Positions 16,330-25,423 of a stretch of DNA of 64,000 nt are shown piece by piece. The stretch spans positions 1 to 64,000 of the forward strand of contig NZ_JAGJCF010000003.1 of the NCBI RefSeq assembly GCF_017815135.1, in the 5' to 3' direction. The notes beneath the pieces were generated by a model. The model was not told the DNA's origin. It worked only from the letters and a program-made list of their open reading frames with translations, and searched no databases. This DNA is from Jiella mangrovi (GTDB lineage Bacteria; Pseudomonadota; Alphaproteobacteria; Rhizobiales; Rhizobiaceae). Positions within the stretch are counted from its first letter, which is position 1. Each line of letters opens with the position of its first letter. A program made the translations under genes and the position numbers.

Positions 16330-18855
16330 CTAGGTGACGGCCTCTTCGGCGCGCGAACTGAGGATCGTACCCGCCTGGTTCTGCTCCATGCGTGATTTCG
16401 CGACCCGTTCGATCTCGGTCCGCACATTCGGGTGTCGCTGCAGGAAGCGGGCGAAATCCTGGGCCGACAGCCGCAGGAGAGACGAATAGGCGATCGCTCG
16501 CACGTTTGCCTGACGCCGGATGTCGAAGATGACGGCCATTTCGCCAAAGACCTCGCCACTGCCGAGCCGGACCCGGACATCGTCCGGCCGTTCCACTTCC
16601 ACGGCTCCGGAGGCGATGAAATAGGCCGCGTCGCCGATATCGCCGGTGCGGATCACCAGCATTCCCGGCACCACGAAATACGGGCGCAGATGGCGTGCGA
16701 GCTCGGCCTTGTCGGCTGCCGAGAGATCGGCAAAGAGGTCGCATCGCTCGATCAGCCGGAGCGTATCGAGGCCAAGGTCGAGAGCTGGGCGCTCGGCATG
16801 GTCCGCTCTGCGGCGACCGAGCCCGCCCAGAACGTTTCGCTCGACCTCCGCATTGATGACGCCCGACTGGCGAAGCCGTTCGATCTCCACCGCCTTGAAG
16901 GCGTTGACCGAGCGGGCGACGATCAGGTTCTCGAGCTTTGCCACATAGGCCGGATATTGCAGCCGGATCGCCGCGATCTCCCGCTCGACGATGCTCTGGC
17001 GCTCCTTCAGCGCGGCCACCGCCTCCTGCGTCGGCTGCAAGCCGAGCACCGGGCGCAGTTCGGCCTCGGCAAAGGGGATCAGCCGGTCGATCACCAGCGA
17101 GACCTCCGCCAGGCGCTCGAAACGATCGGCGAGGCGTCTCGACAGAAGACTGCTGTAGCTCAGCCGCCGCTGCAGCAGAAAGGCCAGGCGATCCAGCCTG
17201 TCGAAGCCGGCTTCCGCTTCGTTGGCGGCGCCATAGCCCGCAAGTCCCGACGCGCGGATGAGGTCGAGCCGGCGCCGCGCCTCGGCGGCGAGTTCGCGCG
17301 CGATCGCCGGAGCGATCTTGCCCTCGTTGAAATGGCGCAGGACGATCTCCCGCTGGCGGTCCGACAGGGTGATCAGGGCGAGGCGCAGCCGCTCTTCCTG
17401 AGAAAGCCCGGCGGTCGAGACCACCGGATCGCCGAAACCGGCGAGGCCGTCGCTTTCGGTGCTGTCGGCAAAATCTCCGGGCGCATCGGACGAAGCGAAC
17501 CGGCGGGCCATGGAGCGCGAAAGGGCCGCGACCTTTTCGCCGGTCGCGGCAAGGGCCAGATCGCGGATCGCCTGGTCGACCCGTGACAGAACGTCGAGCC
17601 GCAGGCGCTGGATCAGAAGGCGCAGCGTCGTGCCCTGGAAGAATAGCGTCATCAGCGTGTAGCCCGTCGCGACGGTCGCGACGAAGGCGGCGACGGGCCG
17701 GGGGATCGCCGGGTTCTCGGTGACGGCGAGGGCGAGCGCCAGCGTCATCGAGCCGCGCAGGCCGCCCCAGATCATCACGATGGCATAGGAGCGCGACACG
17801 CCGTCATAGAATCCGAAGCGCGCGAGCAGCGGAAAGCAGCCGAAGATCACCATGGCCCGCGCACCGATCGTCGCCAGAAAAACGACGGCGAGCAGGAAGA
17901 GATCGTAGGTCGTCGCCCCGCTGACGAGGCGCGGAACGAGCAGCGATGTCATCACGAAGATGAGGATCGCCGACCACGACGCGAGCTGTTCCCAGCTGTC
18001 GCACAGATGCTGCCAGGTATCGCCGGCGATGCGGCCGGGCGCATAGGTGGCGAGGGTGACGCCGGCCGAGACGACGGCGATGACGCCGGACACCTCGAAC
18101 ACCTCCTCGCCGATCCAGTAAGACAGGTAGGGCACGGCAAGGCTGAGCGAGACGAAGGCGATCTTGTCGTCGGCGAGCGAGCGCGACAGGACGAGGAAGG
18201 CCTGCGCCACCGCCCAGCCGAGAACGGCGCCACCGAGGGGCAGAAGAACGAGGCTGGAGGCGACGCCGAGAGCCGAAAGCGAACCGGGCGCTGTGAGCGC
18301 TGTCGAAAAGATCAGGAAGAGCGAGATCGCCGCGGCGTCGTTGAACAGGCTTTCGCCCTCGACGAGCCGCGTCAGACGTTCCGGGGCGCCGACCTCACGA
18401 AAGATCGCGATGACGGCGACGGGGTCGGTGGTCGCGATCAGGGCGGCGACGAGGAGGCAGGCGAGGAGCGGCATGCCGGCAAGCGGCCACAGCGCCAGCC
18501 CGGCACCGAAGGTCGTCACCACCACGGCGACGAGGGCGAGGATGACGATCGGCAGGAAATCCTCGCGCAGGCGATGCATGTCGACGCCGAGCGCGCCCTG
18601 GAAGATCAGCGTCGGCAGGAAGACATAGAGAAACAGCTGCGATCCGACCGGAAGATCGAGCACCTGCGCCGAGAACTCCGCCGGCAGCAACGAGCCGGGA
18701 TTGGCGAGGGAATAGATGCACAGGCCGCCGAGCGCCGTGCCGCCGGCGGCGAGGACGATCGACACAGGCAGCCGCAGCCAGCGGGCCACCGGTCGGGCCA
18801 GCGATCCGAGGGCGACGACGACGGCGACGAGGGCGACGACGGTGGTGATCGACAT
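16330..18855 (-). CDS. NhaP/SOS1-like Na+(K+)/H+ antiporter with C-terminal cyclic-nucleotide-binding domain
   Basis: An 841-residue cation/proton antiporter. Residues 1-410 have about 12 membrane helices with family motifs ATTDPVAVIAIFREVG, LVEGESLFNDAAA and WGGLRGSMTLALAL. A long cytosolic region follows with coiled-coil-like stretches (SLVIDRLIPFAEAELRPV to EIAAIRLQYPAYVAKLENL). Near the C-terminus is a CNB/CAP_ED domain: LFADLSAADKAELARHLRPY, then VIRTGDIGDAAYFIASGAVEVE and FGEMAVIFDIRRQANVRA, a phosphate-binding-cassette-like FGE...R..A pattern. The layout resembles plant SOS1. The ion is not determinable. Confidence 0.88.
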   Translation of the reverse strand: MSITTVVALVAVVVALGSLARPVARWLRLPVSIVLAAGGTALGGLCIYSLANPGSLLPAEFSAQVLDLPVGSQLFLYVFLPTLIFQGALGVDMHRLREDFLPIVILALVAVVVTTFGAGLALWPLAGMPLLACLLVAALIATTDPVAVIAIFREVGAPERLTRLVEGESLFNDAAAISLFLIFSTALTAPGSLSALGVASSLVLLPLGGAVLGWAVAQAFLVLSRSLADDKIAFVSLSLAVPYLSYWIGEEVFEVSGVIAVVSAGVTLATYAPGRIAGDTWQHLCDSWEQLASWSAILIFVMTSLLVPRLVSGATTYDLFLLAVVFLATIGARAMVIFGCFPLLARFGFYDGVSRSYAIVMIWGGLRGSMTLALALAVTENPAIPRPVAAFVATVATGYTLMTLFFQGTTLRLLIQRLRLDVLSRVDQAIRDLALAATGEKVAALSRSMARRFASSDAPGDFADSTESDGLAGFGDPVVSTAGLSQEERLRLALITLSDRQREIVLRHFNEGKIAPAIARELAAEARRRLDLIRASGLAGYGAANEAEAGFDRLDRLAFLLQRRLSYSSLLSRRLADRFERLAEVSLVIDRLIPFAEAELRPVLGLQPTQEAVAALKERQSIVEREIAAIRLQYPAYVAKLENLIVARSVNAFKAVEIERLRQSGVINAEVERNVLGGLGRRRADHAERPALDLGLDTLRLIERCDLFADLSAADKAELARHLRPYFVVPGMLVIRTGDIGDAAYFIASGAVEVERPDDVRVRLGSGEVFGEMAVIFDIRRQANVRAIAYSSLLRLSAQDFARFLQRHPNVRTEIERVAKSRMEQNQAGTILSSRAEEAVT

Positions 18856-19101
18856 GACGGACTACACGCGAGAAAAGGGTCAGCTGATTTGCAGGCACCC
18901 TTGCCAAAACACAAGGCTGCTACCCTATGGTCGGGTCGCCCGGCCGTATAGGTCTCCCGCGCTCGTTGCGCAGCGGCTTAGAGGCGGGCGCGATCGGACT
19001 GCGGGTTCTCGTGCTCGCGACTTCGGCATCACAGTGGCGCCTCCAACCGCCGGCTGTTTGCTCGAAGCAGGTGGTCTAATGCCGTGCGCCCGGCCGGAGC
19101 C

Positions 19102-20115
19102 TCAGCCCTGCCGCCAGGCCGGCAGGAGATCGCCCGGCGCGGGCTCGGCGGCATGAACCCCTCTGGCGATGGCGCGGGCCATGACCACCGTGGCCGCCGC
19201 CCCGAGCTCCACCGATCCGGCGCCCCGAATGTCGAGGGATAGGCCCGAGCGTCCGGTCGCCACGGCAAAGACGAGATCGCCGTCGAAATCGGTGTGGGAG
19301 GGAAAGATCGCTCTGGCAAAGCCGTCATGGGCGGCAATGGCCAGGCGCTTGGCCGCCGGCTTGTCGAGGATGGCGTCGGTGGCGATCATGCCGATCGTCG
19401 TATTCGTGCCGGGTTTGGGGGCGAATTTGGTGCGCGGCCGGCTGGCATCGGTCGGCAGCGGCGAGGGCAGGCCGAGGCCGCCGAATTCCTCGCCGATCTC
19501 AAAGGGCGCTGCCCAGAAGTGCCGCGTGGCGCCGATCGTCGTCGAGCCGAGCGCGTTGACCGCCACCAGCGCGCCGATCGTCACGCCGCTGTCGAGTCTG
19601 ATGGAGGCCGAGCCGATCCCGCCCTTGAACGTCGCTGTCGTGCAGCCGATGCCGGCCCCGACGCTGCCGATCGCGAAATCGAGAGACGCGGCACTCGCCG
19701 CCTCGGCCCCGAATTCGCGATAGGGGGGATGCAGCCCCCAATCCTTGTCGCCGCCATTGGCGAGGTCGAAGAGGATCGCCGCCGGCACGATCGGCACGTT
19801 GAACCCGGCCACCGCAAAGCCTCGGCCCTGCTGGCGCAGAAACGACTGAACGCCGCTCGCGGCATCGAGGCCGAAGGCCGAGCCTCCCGACAGAACCAGC
19901 GCGTCTATCCCGCCAACGGTGTTTTCTGGCGAAAGCAGATCGGTCTCGCGCGTTCCCGGCGCGCCGCCGAGGATGGCGACGGAGGCGGTGGAGGCGGCAT
20001 CGAAGAGCGCGACGGTCGAGCCGCTCTTCAAACCGGCGTCGCCGGCATGGCCGACTCTGACGCCGCCGACGTCGGTAATGAGATTGCGCGGACCGGGCCG
20101 CCAGAAAGCCGCCAT
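19102..20115 (-). CDS. P1 family (DmpA/NylC-type) aminopeptidase or amidohydrolase
   Basis: A 337-residue member of the P1 peptidase family, which self-cleaves to expose an N-terminal Ser/Thr. The start ITDVGGVRVGHAGD, then GGAPGTRETDLLSPENTV, LSGGSAFGLDAASGV and FKGGIGSASI are family hallmarks, the last containing the likely self-processing site region. DmpA and NylC cleave D-amino-acid amides or cyclic/linear nylon oligomers; here the substrate is open. ATG at 20115 overlaps almost directly the stop of the binding-protein gene (TGA at 20117-20119, one base between), so the two are translated together. No signal peptide is seen. Confidence 0.85.
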   Translation of the reverse strand: MAAFWRPGPRNLITDVGGVRVGHAGDAGLKSGSTVALFDAASTASVAILGGAPGTRETDLLSPENTVGGIDALVLSGGSAFGLDAASGVQSFLRQQGRGFAVAGFNVPIVPAAILFDLANGGDKDWGLHPPYREFGAEAASAASLDFAIGSVGAGIGCTTATFKGGIGSASIRLDSGVTIGALVAVNALGSTTIGATRHFWAAPFEIGEEFGGLGLPSPLPTDASRPRTKFAPKPGTNTTIGMIATDAILDKPAAKRLAIAAHDGFARAIFPSHTDFDGDLVFAVATGRSGLSLDIRGAGSVELGAAATVVMARAIARGVHAAEPAPGDLLPAWRQG

Positions 20116-20116
20116 C

Positions 20117-21202
20117 TCAGCCGCCGGTCTCTTCGACGAATTCGTCGCCTCGCCATTCGTAGACGCGGAAGAGATCGAGATTGCCGTCGCCCTTGGCGTC
20201 GAAACGGACGGGGCCGAGGCCGGTGTCGAATGTCTTCGTCGACAGGATCTTCGCCAGCGGGTCACCCGAGCTGCGGCTTTCCGCGGCCGCTTGCGTGGCG
20301 ATCTCGGCCGCGGCATAGGCGGTGCCGAAATAGCCCTGCGGCGGCAGGTAGCCGGGGTCGCTCGCGGCATCTTCGGGCTGCGGGGCGAGTTCGGGAAAGC
20401 TCGTCTTCGGGCCGATCGCGATGATCCCGGCCGGCAGCGGCGTATCGACGCTGGCTTCGTCGAACAGGCCTTCGGCGCCGAGAATGTCGAGATCGAGGCC
20501 GGTCTCCTTGGCGTCGCGGGCGATAATCGCGATGTCCGGCCGGTCTCCGGCGATGAAGAACCGCGTGACGCCCGTGCGTTGGAGGCGTCTCGCCAGCCCG
20601 AACTGCTTTTCTTCCGCCGGTCGATAATTGTCGACGGTCTGCGGCTGCAGCCCCTCGTCGGCGAGCAGGCGGCGAACGGCATCGACGAGGCCGCGCGCTG
20701 CGATCGAGCCGTCGTCGATCAGCCCGAACGGCTTGTCGCCCCAGCGCGCGGTGATGTAGCGCGTCAGGGCCGCCGCTTCGTCGTCGGAGCGCGGCGCCAG
20801 TCGTTTGATCAGATAGCCGTTGCGCTCGTTGTCGTCGGTCAGCCGGTTGGCCCGGACGCCGACGTCGATGGTCGCAATCCCGGCCTTCTTCAAGATCGGC
20901 AGGGCCGCCTCGATCGCCTCGACGCAGAGAAAGCCGACGACGATCGCGGCCTTTTTTTCCACGAATGTTTTCGCCGCGTCTTCGCCGCCCTTCGCCGAAC
21001 AGGAAGTATCGGCGATGACGGTCTCGGTCTTGCCTTTGTCGGCGGCAAGTGCGGCGGCCACGCCGTCCGTCACCTGACGCCCGAGAATATCCTGGGCATC
21101 CGACAAGGGCGCCGCGACGCCGATCACGATAGGGCCGCTCTCCTGCGCGAGCGCAGGCGAGGCGACGAGAAAAAATGCGGTCAGGGTTGCGAGAGCGCGC
21201 AT
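20117..21202 (-). CDS. Periplasmic ABC-type substrate-binding protein (branched-chain amino acid type)
   Basis: A 361-residue periplasmic-binding-fold I protein. A signal peptide (MRALATLTAFFLVASPALA) is followed by QESGPIVIGVAAPLSDAQD, the common LivJ-type start. Body blocks include KTFVEKKAAIVVGFLC and GYFGTAYAAAEIATQAAAE. No permease or ATPase gene is next to it, so it may be an orphan binding protein or serve a sensor or a distant transporter. The ATG at 21202 begins the signal peptide. It is cotranscribed with the P1 peptidase, which suggests uptake and hydrolysis of an amino-acid derivative. Confidence 0.8.
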   Translation of the reverse strand: MRALATLTAFFLVASPALAQESGPIVIGVAAPLSDAQDILGRQVTDGVAAALAADKGKTETVIADTSCSAKGGEDAAKTFVEKKAAIVVGFLCVEAIEAALPILKKAGIATIDVGVRANRLTDDNERNGYLIKRLAPRSDDEAAALTRYITARWGDKPFGLIDDGSIAARGLVDAVRRLLADEGLQPQTVDNYRPAEEKQFGLARRLQRTGVTRFFIAGDRPDIAIIARDAKETGLDLDILGAEGLFDEASVDTPLPAGIIAIGPKTSFPELAPQPEDAASDPGYLPPQGYFGTAYAAAEIATQAAAESRSSGDPLAKILSTKTFDTGLGPVRFDAKGDGNLDLFRVYEWRGDEFVEETGG

Positions 21203-21332
21203 GAAAGCGTCATAGCGCTTTCGTCGCCGCTTGGAAATCGCCCGGCGGCCGTGCGAGTTTCCGGTGGATGCGATCCGCATGTCGGCCGGTCGAAAGGGTG
21301 CGCTCCATCGATCGTCACCCTATGTCACGAAG

Positions 21333-21881
21333 ATGGATTCCATATCTGCCGATCTGATGAACGAGGAAGAACGGTTGCTGAAGTCGATGCGAGCCGATCC
21401 GTTGGAATTTCGCGAAGCGATGACGCGGTTCGCCGCGGCGGTCAGCGTGGTGACGACCGATGGCGCGTCCGGACGCCGGGGCGTGACGGTTTCCTCGGCC
21501 TGTTCGGTCTCCGACGATCCAGCGACGCTGCTCGTCTGCCTCAATCTTTCGAGCGCCGACAACGCCTGGTTCGAGGAAAACGGCGTCTTTGCCGTCAACG
21601 TCATGTCGGCCCGCGACGAGGCGATCGCGCGGGGCTTTGCCGGCGAGGGCAAGCTGCCCCAGCCGGAGCGGTTTTCACGGGGCAGCTGGTCGACCGGCGC
21701 GACCGGCGCGCCGATGCTCGACACGGCCCTGGCGAGTTTCGACTGCCGGCTGATCGACGCCAAGGTGATCGCCACCCACACGGTGCTGATCGGCGAGGTC
21801 GTGGGGCTTCGCACCGGCGCGGCGGCCCCTTCGCTGGTCTATCTCGAGCGAGGCTTCCATACCCTCGACATTGGCCGCTGA
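21333..21881 (+). CDS. Flavin reductase family (FMN-binding split-barrel) protein
   Basis: A 182-residue flavin reductase of the HpaC/RutF-like family. Diagnostic stretches are FREAMTRFAAAVSVVTTDG, GVTVSSACSVSDDPATLLVCLN and FAVNVMSARD, ending LVYLERGFHTLD. Such proteins supply reduced FMN or FAD to a monooxygenase. The ATG at 21333 is used; the ATG at 21357 is possible, and neither has a strong SD. It is divergent from the binding-protein gene. No partner monooxygenase is near. Confidence 0.85.
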   Translation: MDSISADLMNEEERLLKSMRADPLEFREAMTRFAAAVSVVTTDGASGRRGVTVSSACSVSDDPATLLVCLNLSSADNAWFEENGVFAVNVMSARDEAIARGFAGEGKLPQPERFSRGSWSTGATGAPMLDTALASFDCRLIDAKVIATHTVLIGEVVGLRTGAAAPSLVYLERGFHTLDIGR

Positions 21882-21921
21882 GGCAGAACGAAGCACCCCT
21901 GGCAGCATCGAAAGGACGACC

Positions 21922-22836
21922 GTGACGAACCTTCCTGCCTCGATCGACGAGACGGCCGCGCTGCTCGACAAGGCCGACTATCTGGCCGACCGTCCCCTGG
22001 CGACGGTGCTGTTCCTGGCGCTGAAGATGGGCCGGCCGCTGTTTCTCGAAGGCGAGGCCGGCGTCGGCAAGACCGAGATCGCCAAGGTTCTGGCGTCGGC
22101 GCTCGACCGGCCGCTGATCCGTCTGCAGTGTTACGAGGGGCTCGACGTCTCCTCGGCGCTCTACGAGTGGAACTATGCCGCCCAGATGATCGAGATCCGC
22201 CTTGCCGAGGCGAGCGGCGATACGGCGCGGGATGCAATGCGCTCGGAGATCTTTTCCGAACGCTTCCTGATCCGCCGACCGATCCTCCAGGCCCTCGAAG
22301 CCGCGCCCGGCCGTGCGCCGGTGCTCCTCATCGACGAACTCGACCGGACCGACGAAGCCTTCGAGGCCTTCCTGCTTGAAATCCTCTCGGACAATCAGGT
22401 GACGATCCCCGAACTCGGCACGATCAGGGCAGAGGAACCGCCGATCGTCATCATCACCACCAATCGCACCCGCGAGATCCACGACGCCCTGAAACGGCGC
22501 TGCCTCTATCACTGGGTCGACTATCCGAAGGCCGAGCGCGAACTCCAGATCGTTCGCCGCAAGGCGCCCGGCGCCAACGCCGCTCTTGCCGGCGAACTCG
22601 TGGCTTTCGTGCAGAAGCTCCGCTCCATCGATCTCTTCAAGGCACCGGGCGTCGCCGAGACCATCGACTGGGCGAATGCCCTGACCGAGCTCAACGCCGT
22701 CGCGCTCGACCCCGCCCACATCTCAGACACCCTCGGCGTCCTCCTGAAATATCAGGACGACATCCAGCGGCTGGAGACCGGCGAGAGCAAAAAGATCCTC
22801 GACGAGGTCAAGCGCGACCTTCAGGCGGCGTCCTGA
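21922..22836 (+). CDS. MoxR-type AAA+ ATPase (CoxD-like)
   Basis: A 304-residue AAA+ ATPase. Walker A is GEAGVGKTE and Walker B is LLIDELDRTDEAFEAFLLE, with the arginine-containing ITTNRTREIHDALKRRC sensor region. The GTG at 21922 is chosen because AAAGGA lies 6-7 nt upstream; a longer ATG start at 21871 overlaps the flavin reductase. MoxR ATPases work with VWA proteins, here the next gene. In Oligotropha, CoxD and CoxE mature the molybdenum carbon monoxide dehydrogenase. Next gene begins 4 bp after the stop. Confidence 0.88.
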   Translation: MTNLPASIDETAALLDKADYLADRPLATVLFLALKMGRPLFLEGEAGVGKTEIAKVLASALDRPLIRLQCYEGLDVSSALYEWNYAAQMIEIRLAEASGDTARDAMRSEIFSERFLIRRPILQALEAAPGRAPVLLIDELDRTDEAFEAFLLEILSDNQVTIPELGTIRAEEPPIVIITTNRTREIHDALKRRCLYHWVDYPKAERELQIVRRKAPGANAALAGELVAFVQKLRSIDLFKAPGVAETIDWANALTELNAVALDPAHISDTLGVLLKYQDDIQRLETGESKKILDEVKRDLQAAS

Positions 22837-22840
22837 CTTG

Positions 22841-24100
22841 ATGGCCGGCGACGACGAGATCGTGGCAGAGGCCGATCCGAACGGCCGGCTGGCCGACAAC
22901 ATCGCCTATTTTGCGAGGGCCCTCCGCCGGGCCGGACTGAAGCTCGGGCCGGCCGCGACGCTTGACGCGATCGAAGCCGTCAGGACGGCGGGGCTCTCCT
23001 CGCGCGACGACTTCTACTGGACGCTCCACGCCACCCTCGTCTCGCGGCGCGAGGACGAGGCGGTGTTCGCCGAGGCGTTCCGGCTGTTCTGGCGCTCTCG
23101 CGAGCTGATCGAGAAGATGATCGCCATGTTCTCGCCGACCGCGCCGCCGCGCGAGACGGCGCCCGAGAAGAAGCGCGCCGGCGAGGACAGGGCGGCCGAA
23201 GGCCTGTTCGAAGGCGCCGAAAAACGCGTGACCAAGCAGGACCGGCCGATCGTCGAGATCGATGCGAGCCTCACCGTTTCCGGCAGCGAGGTCTTGCGCA
23301 AGAAGGACTTCGCCCAGATGACCGTCGCAGAACTCGCCGAGGCCAAGCGCGCCATCGCAGCCCTCCGATTGCCCGACGACGAGATGAAGACGCGGCGTTT
23401 CCGGCCGGACGCCAAGGGGCGCAGGATCGACGCAAGGGCGACCATGCGCGCCTCGATGAAGACGGGCGGCGATCTCCTGTTGCCGAAATTTTCCTCCGAG
23501 CGCACCCGGCATCCGCCCGTCGTGGTGATCGCCGACATTTCCGGCTCCATGAGCCAGTATACGCGCGTCTTCCTGCACTTTCTCCATGCTCTCACCGACG
23601 AGCGGCGGCGGGTGCATACCTTTCTGTTCGGCACAAGGCTGACCAACGTCACCCGCCAGATGCGCCGCAAGGATCCGGACGAGGCGCTGGAGGAATGCGC
23701 CGGCGCAGTCAAGGACTGGTCCGGCGGCACCCGGATCGGCGAGGCGCTGGGCGCCTTCAACCGCGACTGGTCGCGCCGGGTGCTGGGGCAGGGGGCGATC
23801 TGCATCCTGATCACTGACGGGCTCGAGCGGGACAGCGTCGAGGACCTTGAAAAGCAGATGGAGCGGCTGCACAAATCCTGCCGGCGCCTCGTCTGGCTCA
23901 ATCCGCTTCTGCGCTACGATGGTTTTTCGGCCAAGGCGCGAGGCGTCCGCGCGATGCTGCCGCATGTCGACGAGTTCCGCTCCGTGCACTCACTCGATGC
24001 CATGCGGGCGCTCTGCGAGGCGCTGTCGAGCGCGCGCCCGGCGGCCGAGACCGATCCGCGACTGTGGCTACGCGACGAACGCATCGTCGACGCCGCCTGA
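22841..24100 (+). CDS. VWA domain protein of the CoxE family
   Basis: A 419-residue cytoplasmic protein. The N-terminal half is helical (NIAYFARALRRAGLKLGP, SSRDDFYWTLHATLVSR); the C-terminal half is a von Willebrand A domain with an intact MIDAS DxSxS (ADISGSMSQYTR) and later acidic TDGLERDS. CoxE-type proteins pair with CoxD ATPases in maturing Mo hydroxylases. The ATG at 22841 follows the moxR stop by 4 bp, so coupling is likely. Downstream, a repeat element separates it from xdhC genes by 277 bp. Confidence 0.88.
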   Translation: MAGDDEIVAEADPNGRLADNIAYFARALRRAGLKLGPAATLDAIEAVRTAGLSSRDDFYWTLHATLVSRREDEAVFAEAFRLFWRSRELIEKMIAMFSPTAPPRETAPEKKRAGEDRAAEGLFEGAEKRVTKQDRPIVEIDASLTVSGSEVLRKKDFAQMTVAELAEAKRAIAALRLPDDEMKTRRFRPDAKGRRIDARATMRASMKTGGDLLLPKFSSERTRHPPVVVIADISGSMSQYTRVFLHFLHALTDERRRVHTFLFGTRLTNVTRQMRRKDPDEALEECAGAVKDWSGGTRIGEALGAFNRDWSRRVLGQGAICILITDGLERDSVEDLEKQMERLHKSCRRLVWLNPLLRYDGFSAKARGVRAMLPHVDEFRSVHSLDAMRALCEALSSARPAAETDPRLWLRDERIVDAA

Positions 24101-24158
24101 CCCTTGCCGAGTCGGGCTTGAGGGTCGACATACAATGGAAATGGCGGTGACGCTGCCA

Positions 24159-24320
24159 CCCCCCTCTGCCTGCCGGCATCTCCCCCACAAGGGGGGAGAT
24201 CGATCGTCGCGGCGGTTTGCGCCAGCTTTGTCGGCCGGTATTCAGACGAACGGGCGAACAGGTCGAACGAGTGCCAATCTCCCCCCTGGTGGGGGAGATG
24301 TCCGGCAGGACAGAGGGGGG
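24159..24320. repeat. Short terminal-inverted-repeat element, copy A (MITE-like)
   Basis: A 162-bp unit. The left arm has CCCCCCTCTGCCTGCCGGCATCT and the right arm the reverse-complement-type sequence ending GGCAGGACAGAGGGGGG. Inside each arm is a small palindrome (CTCCCCCACAAGGGGGGAG and CTCCCCCCTGGTGGGGGAG). The core differs from copy B at 27105-27276. No transposase is present. This kind of sequence is widespread in Hyphomicrobiales, as I recall. It lies between coxE-type and xdhC genes. Confidence 0.85.
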
Positions 24321-24377
24321 CAAACTCGGCACTGTCCCCGCCGAAAACGACGCCACCACGCGATTGCGAGGATCACC

Positions 24378-24707
24378 ATGTCCGAAACACCAACCGAACT
24401 CGACGTCCTGAAGACCACCGAGCGCTGGGCCGGCGAGGGCCGCAAGCTGGCGCTGGCCACCGTCGTCGAGACCTGGGGCTCGGCGCCGCGCCCGACGGGC
24501 AGCCATCTCGTCATCGACGAGGAGGGTAATTTCGAGGGCTCGGTCTCCGGCGGCTGCGTCGAGGGCGCGGTCGTCTCGGAAGCGCTCGACGTCATCGGGG
24601 CGGGCGAGCCGCGCATCTTGGAATTCGGCGTTGCCGACGAGACCGCGTGGCGGGTGGGGCTTTCCTGCGGCGGGCGCATCCGGGTCTATGTCGAGAAGGT
24701 GGCCTGA
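24378..24707 (+). CDS. Short XdhC/CoxI family protein
   Basis: A 109-residue protein corresponding to the N-terminal XdhC_CoxI domain alone (KLALATVVETWGSAPRPTGSH, GSVSGGCVEGAVV, LSCGGRIRVYVE). Both conserved cysteines, in GGCVEG and SCGGR, are present. In Mo-hydroxylase maturation, XdhC-type proteins bind and pass on the sulfurated molybdenum cofactor. It ends exactly where the next gene begins (TGATG, 1-nt overlap). A larger XdhC in two polypeptides, split into N- and C-domain proteins, is a known arrangement. Confidence 0.85.
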   Translation: MSETPTELDVLKTTERWAGEGRKLALATVVETWGSAPRPTGSHLVIDEEGNFEGSVSGGCVEGAVVSEALDVIGAGEPRILEFGVADETAWRVGLSCGGRIRVYVEKVA

Positions 24708-25423
24708 TGGACCGCGCCCTTCTTTCCGCCCTCAACGAAGAGCGCGCAGCGCGCCGTGCCGCGGTGGTGGTGACCGAGCTTGCGAGCGGTCGTCAGCGGC
24801 TGGTGCGCGAGGCGGAGGTCACTTCCGATCCGCTGTCCGCCGAGATCGAGAAGACGATCCGGTCGGGCAAGTCGGGCATCGCCGAGACGCCCGACGGCGA
24901 GGTGTTTCTCAACGCCCATCTGCCGCCGGCCCGCATCGTCGCCATCGGCGCGGTCCATATCAGCCAGGCGCTGGCGCCGATGGCCAAGATCGCCGGCTTC
25001 GACATTGAGATCGTCGATCCACGCACGGCATTTGCCAGCGCCGATCGCTTTCCCGGCGTGACGCTCCACGCCGAATGGCCGGAGGACGTTTTGAAACAGC
25101 GGCCCTTCGATGCCTATACGGCGGTCTGCGTCATCACCCACGATCCGAAGATCGACGATTTTCCGCTGATCTCTGCCTTAAAGACGGGCTGCTTCTACAT
25201 CGGCGCGCTCGGCAGCCGGAAGACCCATGCCAAGCGCGTGGAGCGGCTGATCGCGGCCGGCATCCCGCAATCCTCCATCGATCGCATCGAGGCGCCGATC
25301 GGCGCCGATATCGGCGCGGCCAACCCCGGCGAGATCGCGGTCGCGATCCTCGCCTCGGTGATCGAGGCTTTCCGCAAACGCAAGATGTTCGCCGACAGGC
25401 GCGGCGAGACCGAGGCGGCATGA
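24707..25423 (+). CDS. XdhC family protein with C-terminal Rossmann domain (CoxI/CoxF-like)
   Basis: A 238-residue partner of the preceding short XdhC. A short N-terminal part is followed by a Rossmann-like XdhC_C domain: PPARIVAIGAVHISQALAPM, VDPRTAFASADRFPG, ITHDPKIDDFPLI, then the family-typical GALGSRKTHAKRVERL and GADIGAANPGEIAVAI. It likely binds a nucleotide or Mo cofactor and helps insert it. Its stop overlaps the next ATG (ATGA), a sign of translational coupling in one maturation operon. Confidence 0.88.
   Translation: MDRALLSALNEERAARRAAVVVTELASGRQRLVREAEVTSDPLSAEIEKTIRSGKSGIAETPDGEVFLNAHLPPARIVAIGAVHISQALAPMAKIAGFDIEIVDPRTAFASADRFPGVTLHAEWPEDVLKQRPFDAYTAVCVITHDPKIDDFPLISALKTGCFYIGALGSRKTHAKRVERLIAAGIPQSSIDRIEAPIGADIGAANPGEIAVAILASVIEAFRKRKMFADRRGETEAA

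Noticed and set aside
19919-21925. 668-residue plus-strand frame over the P1 peptidase and binding-protein genes
   Set aside because: Antisense shadow; the minus-strand genes have signal peptide and family motifs.
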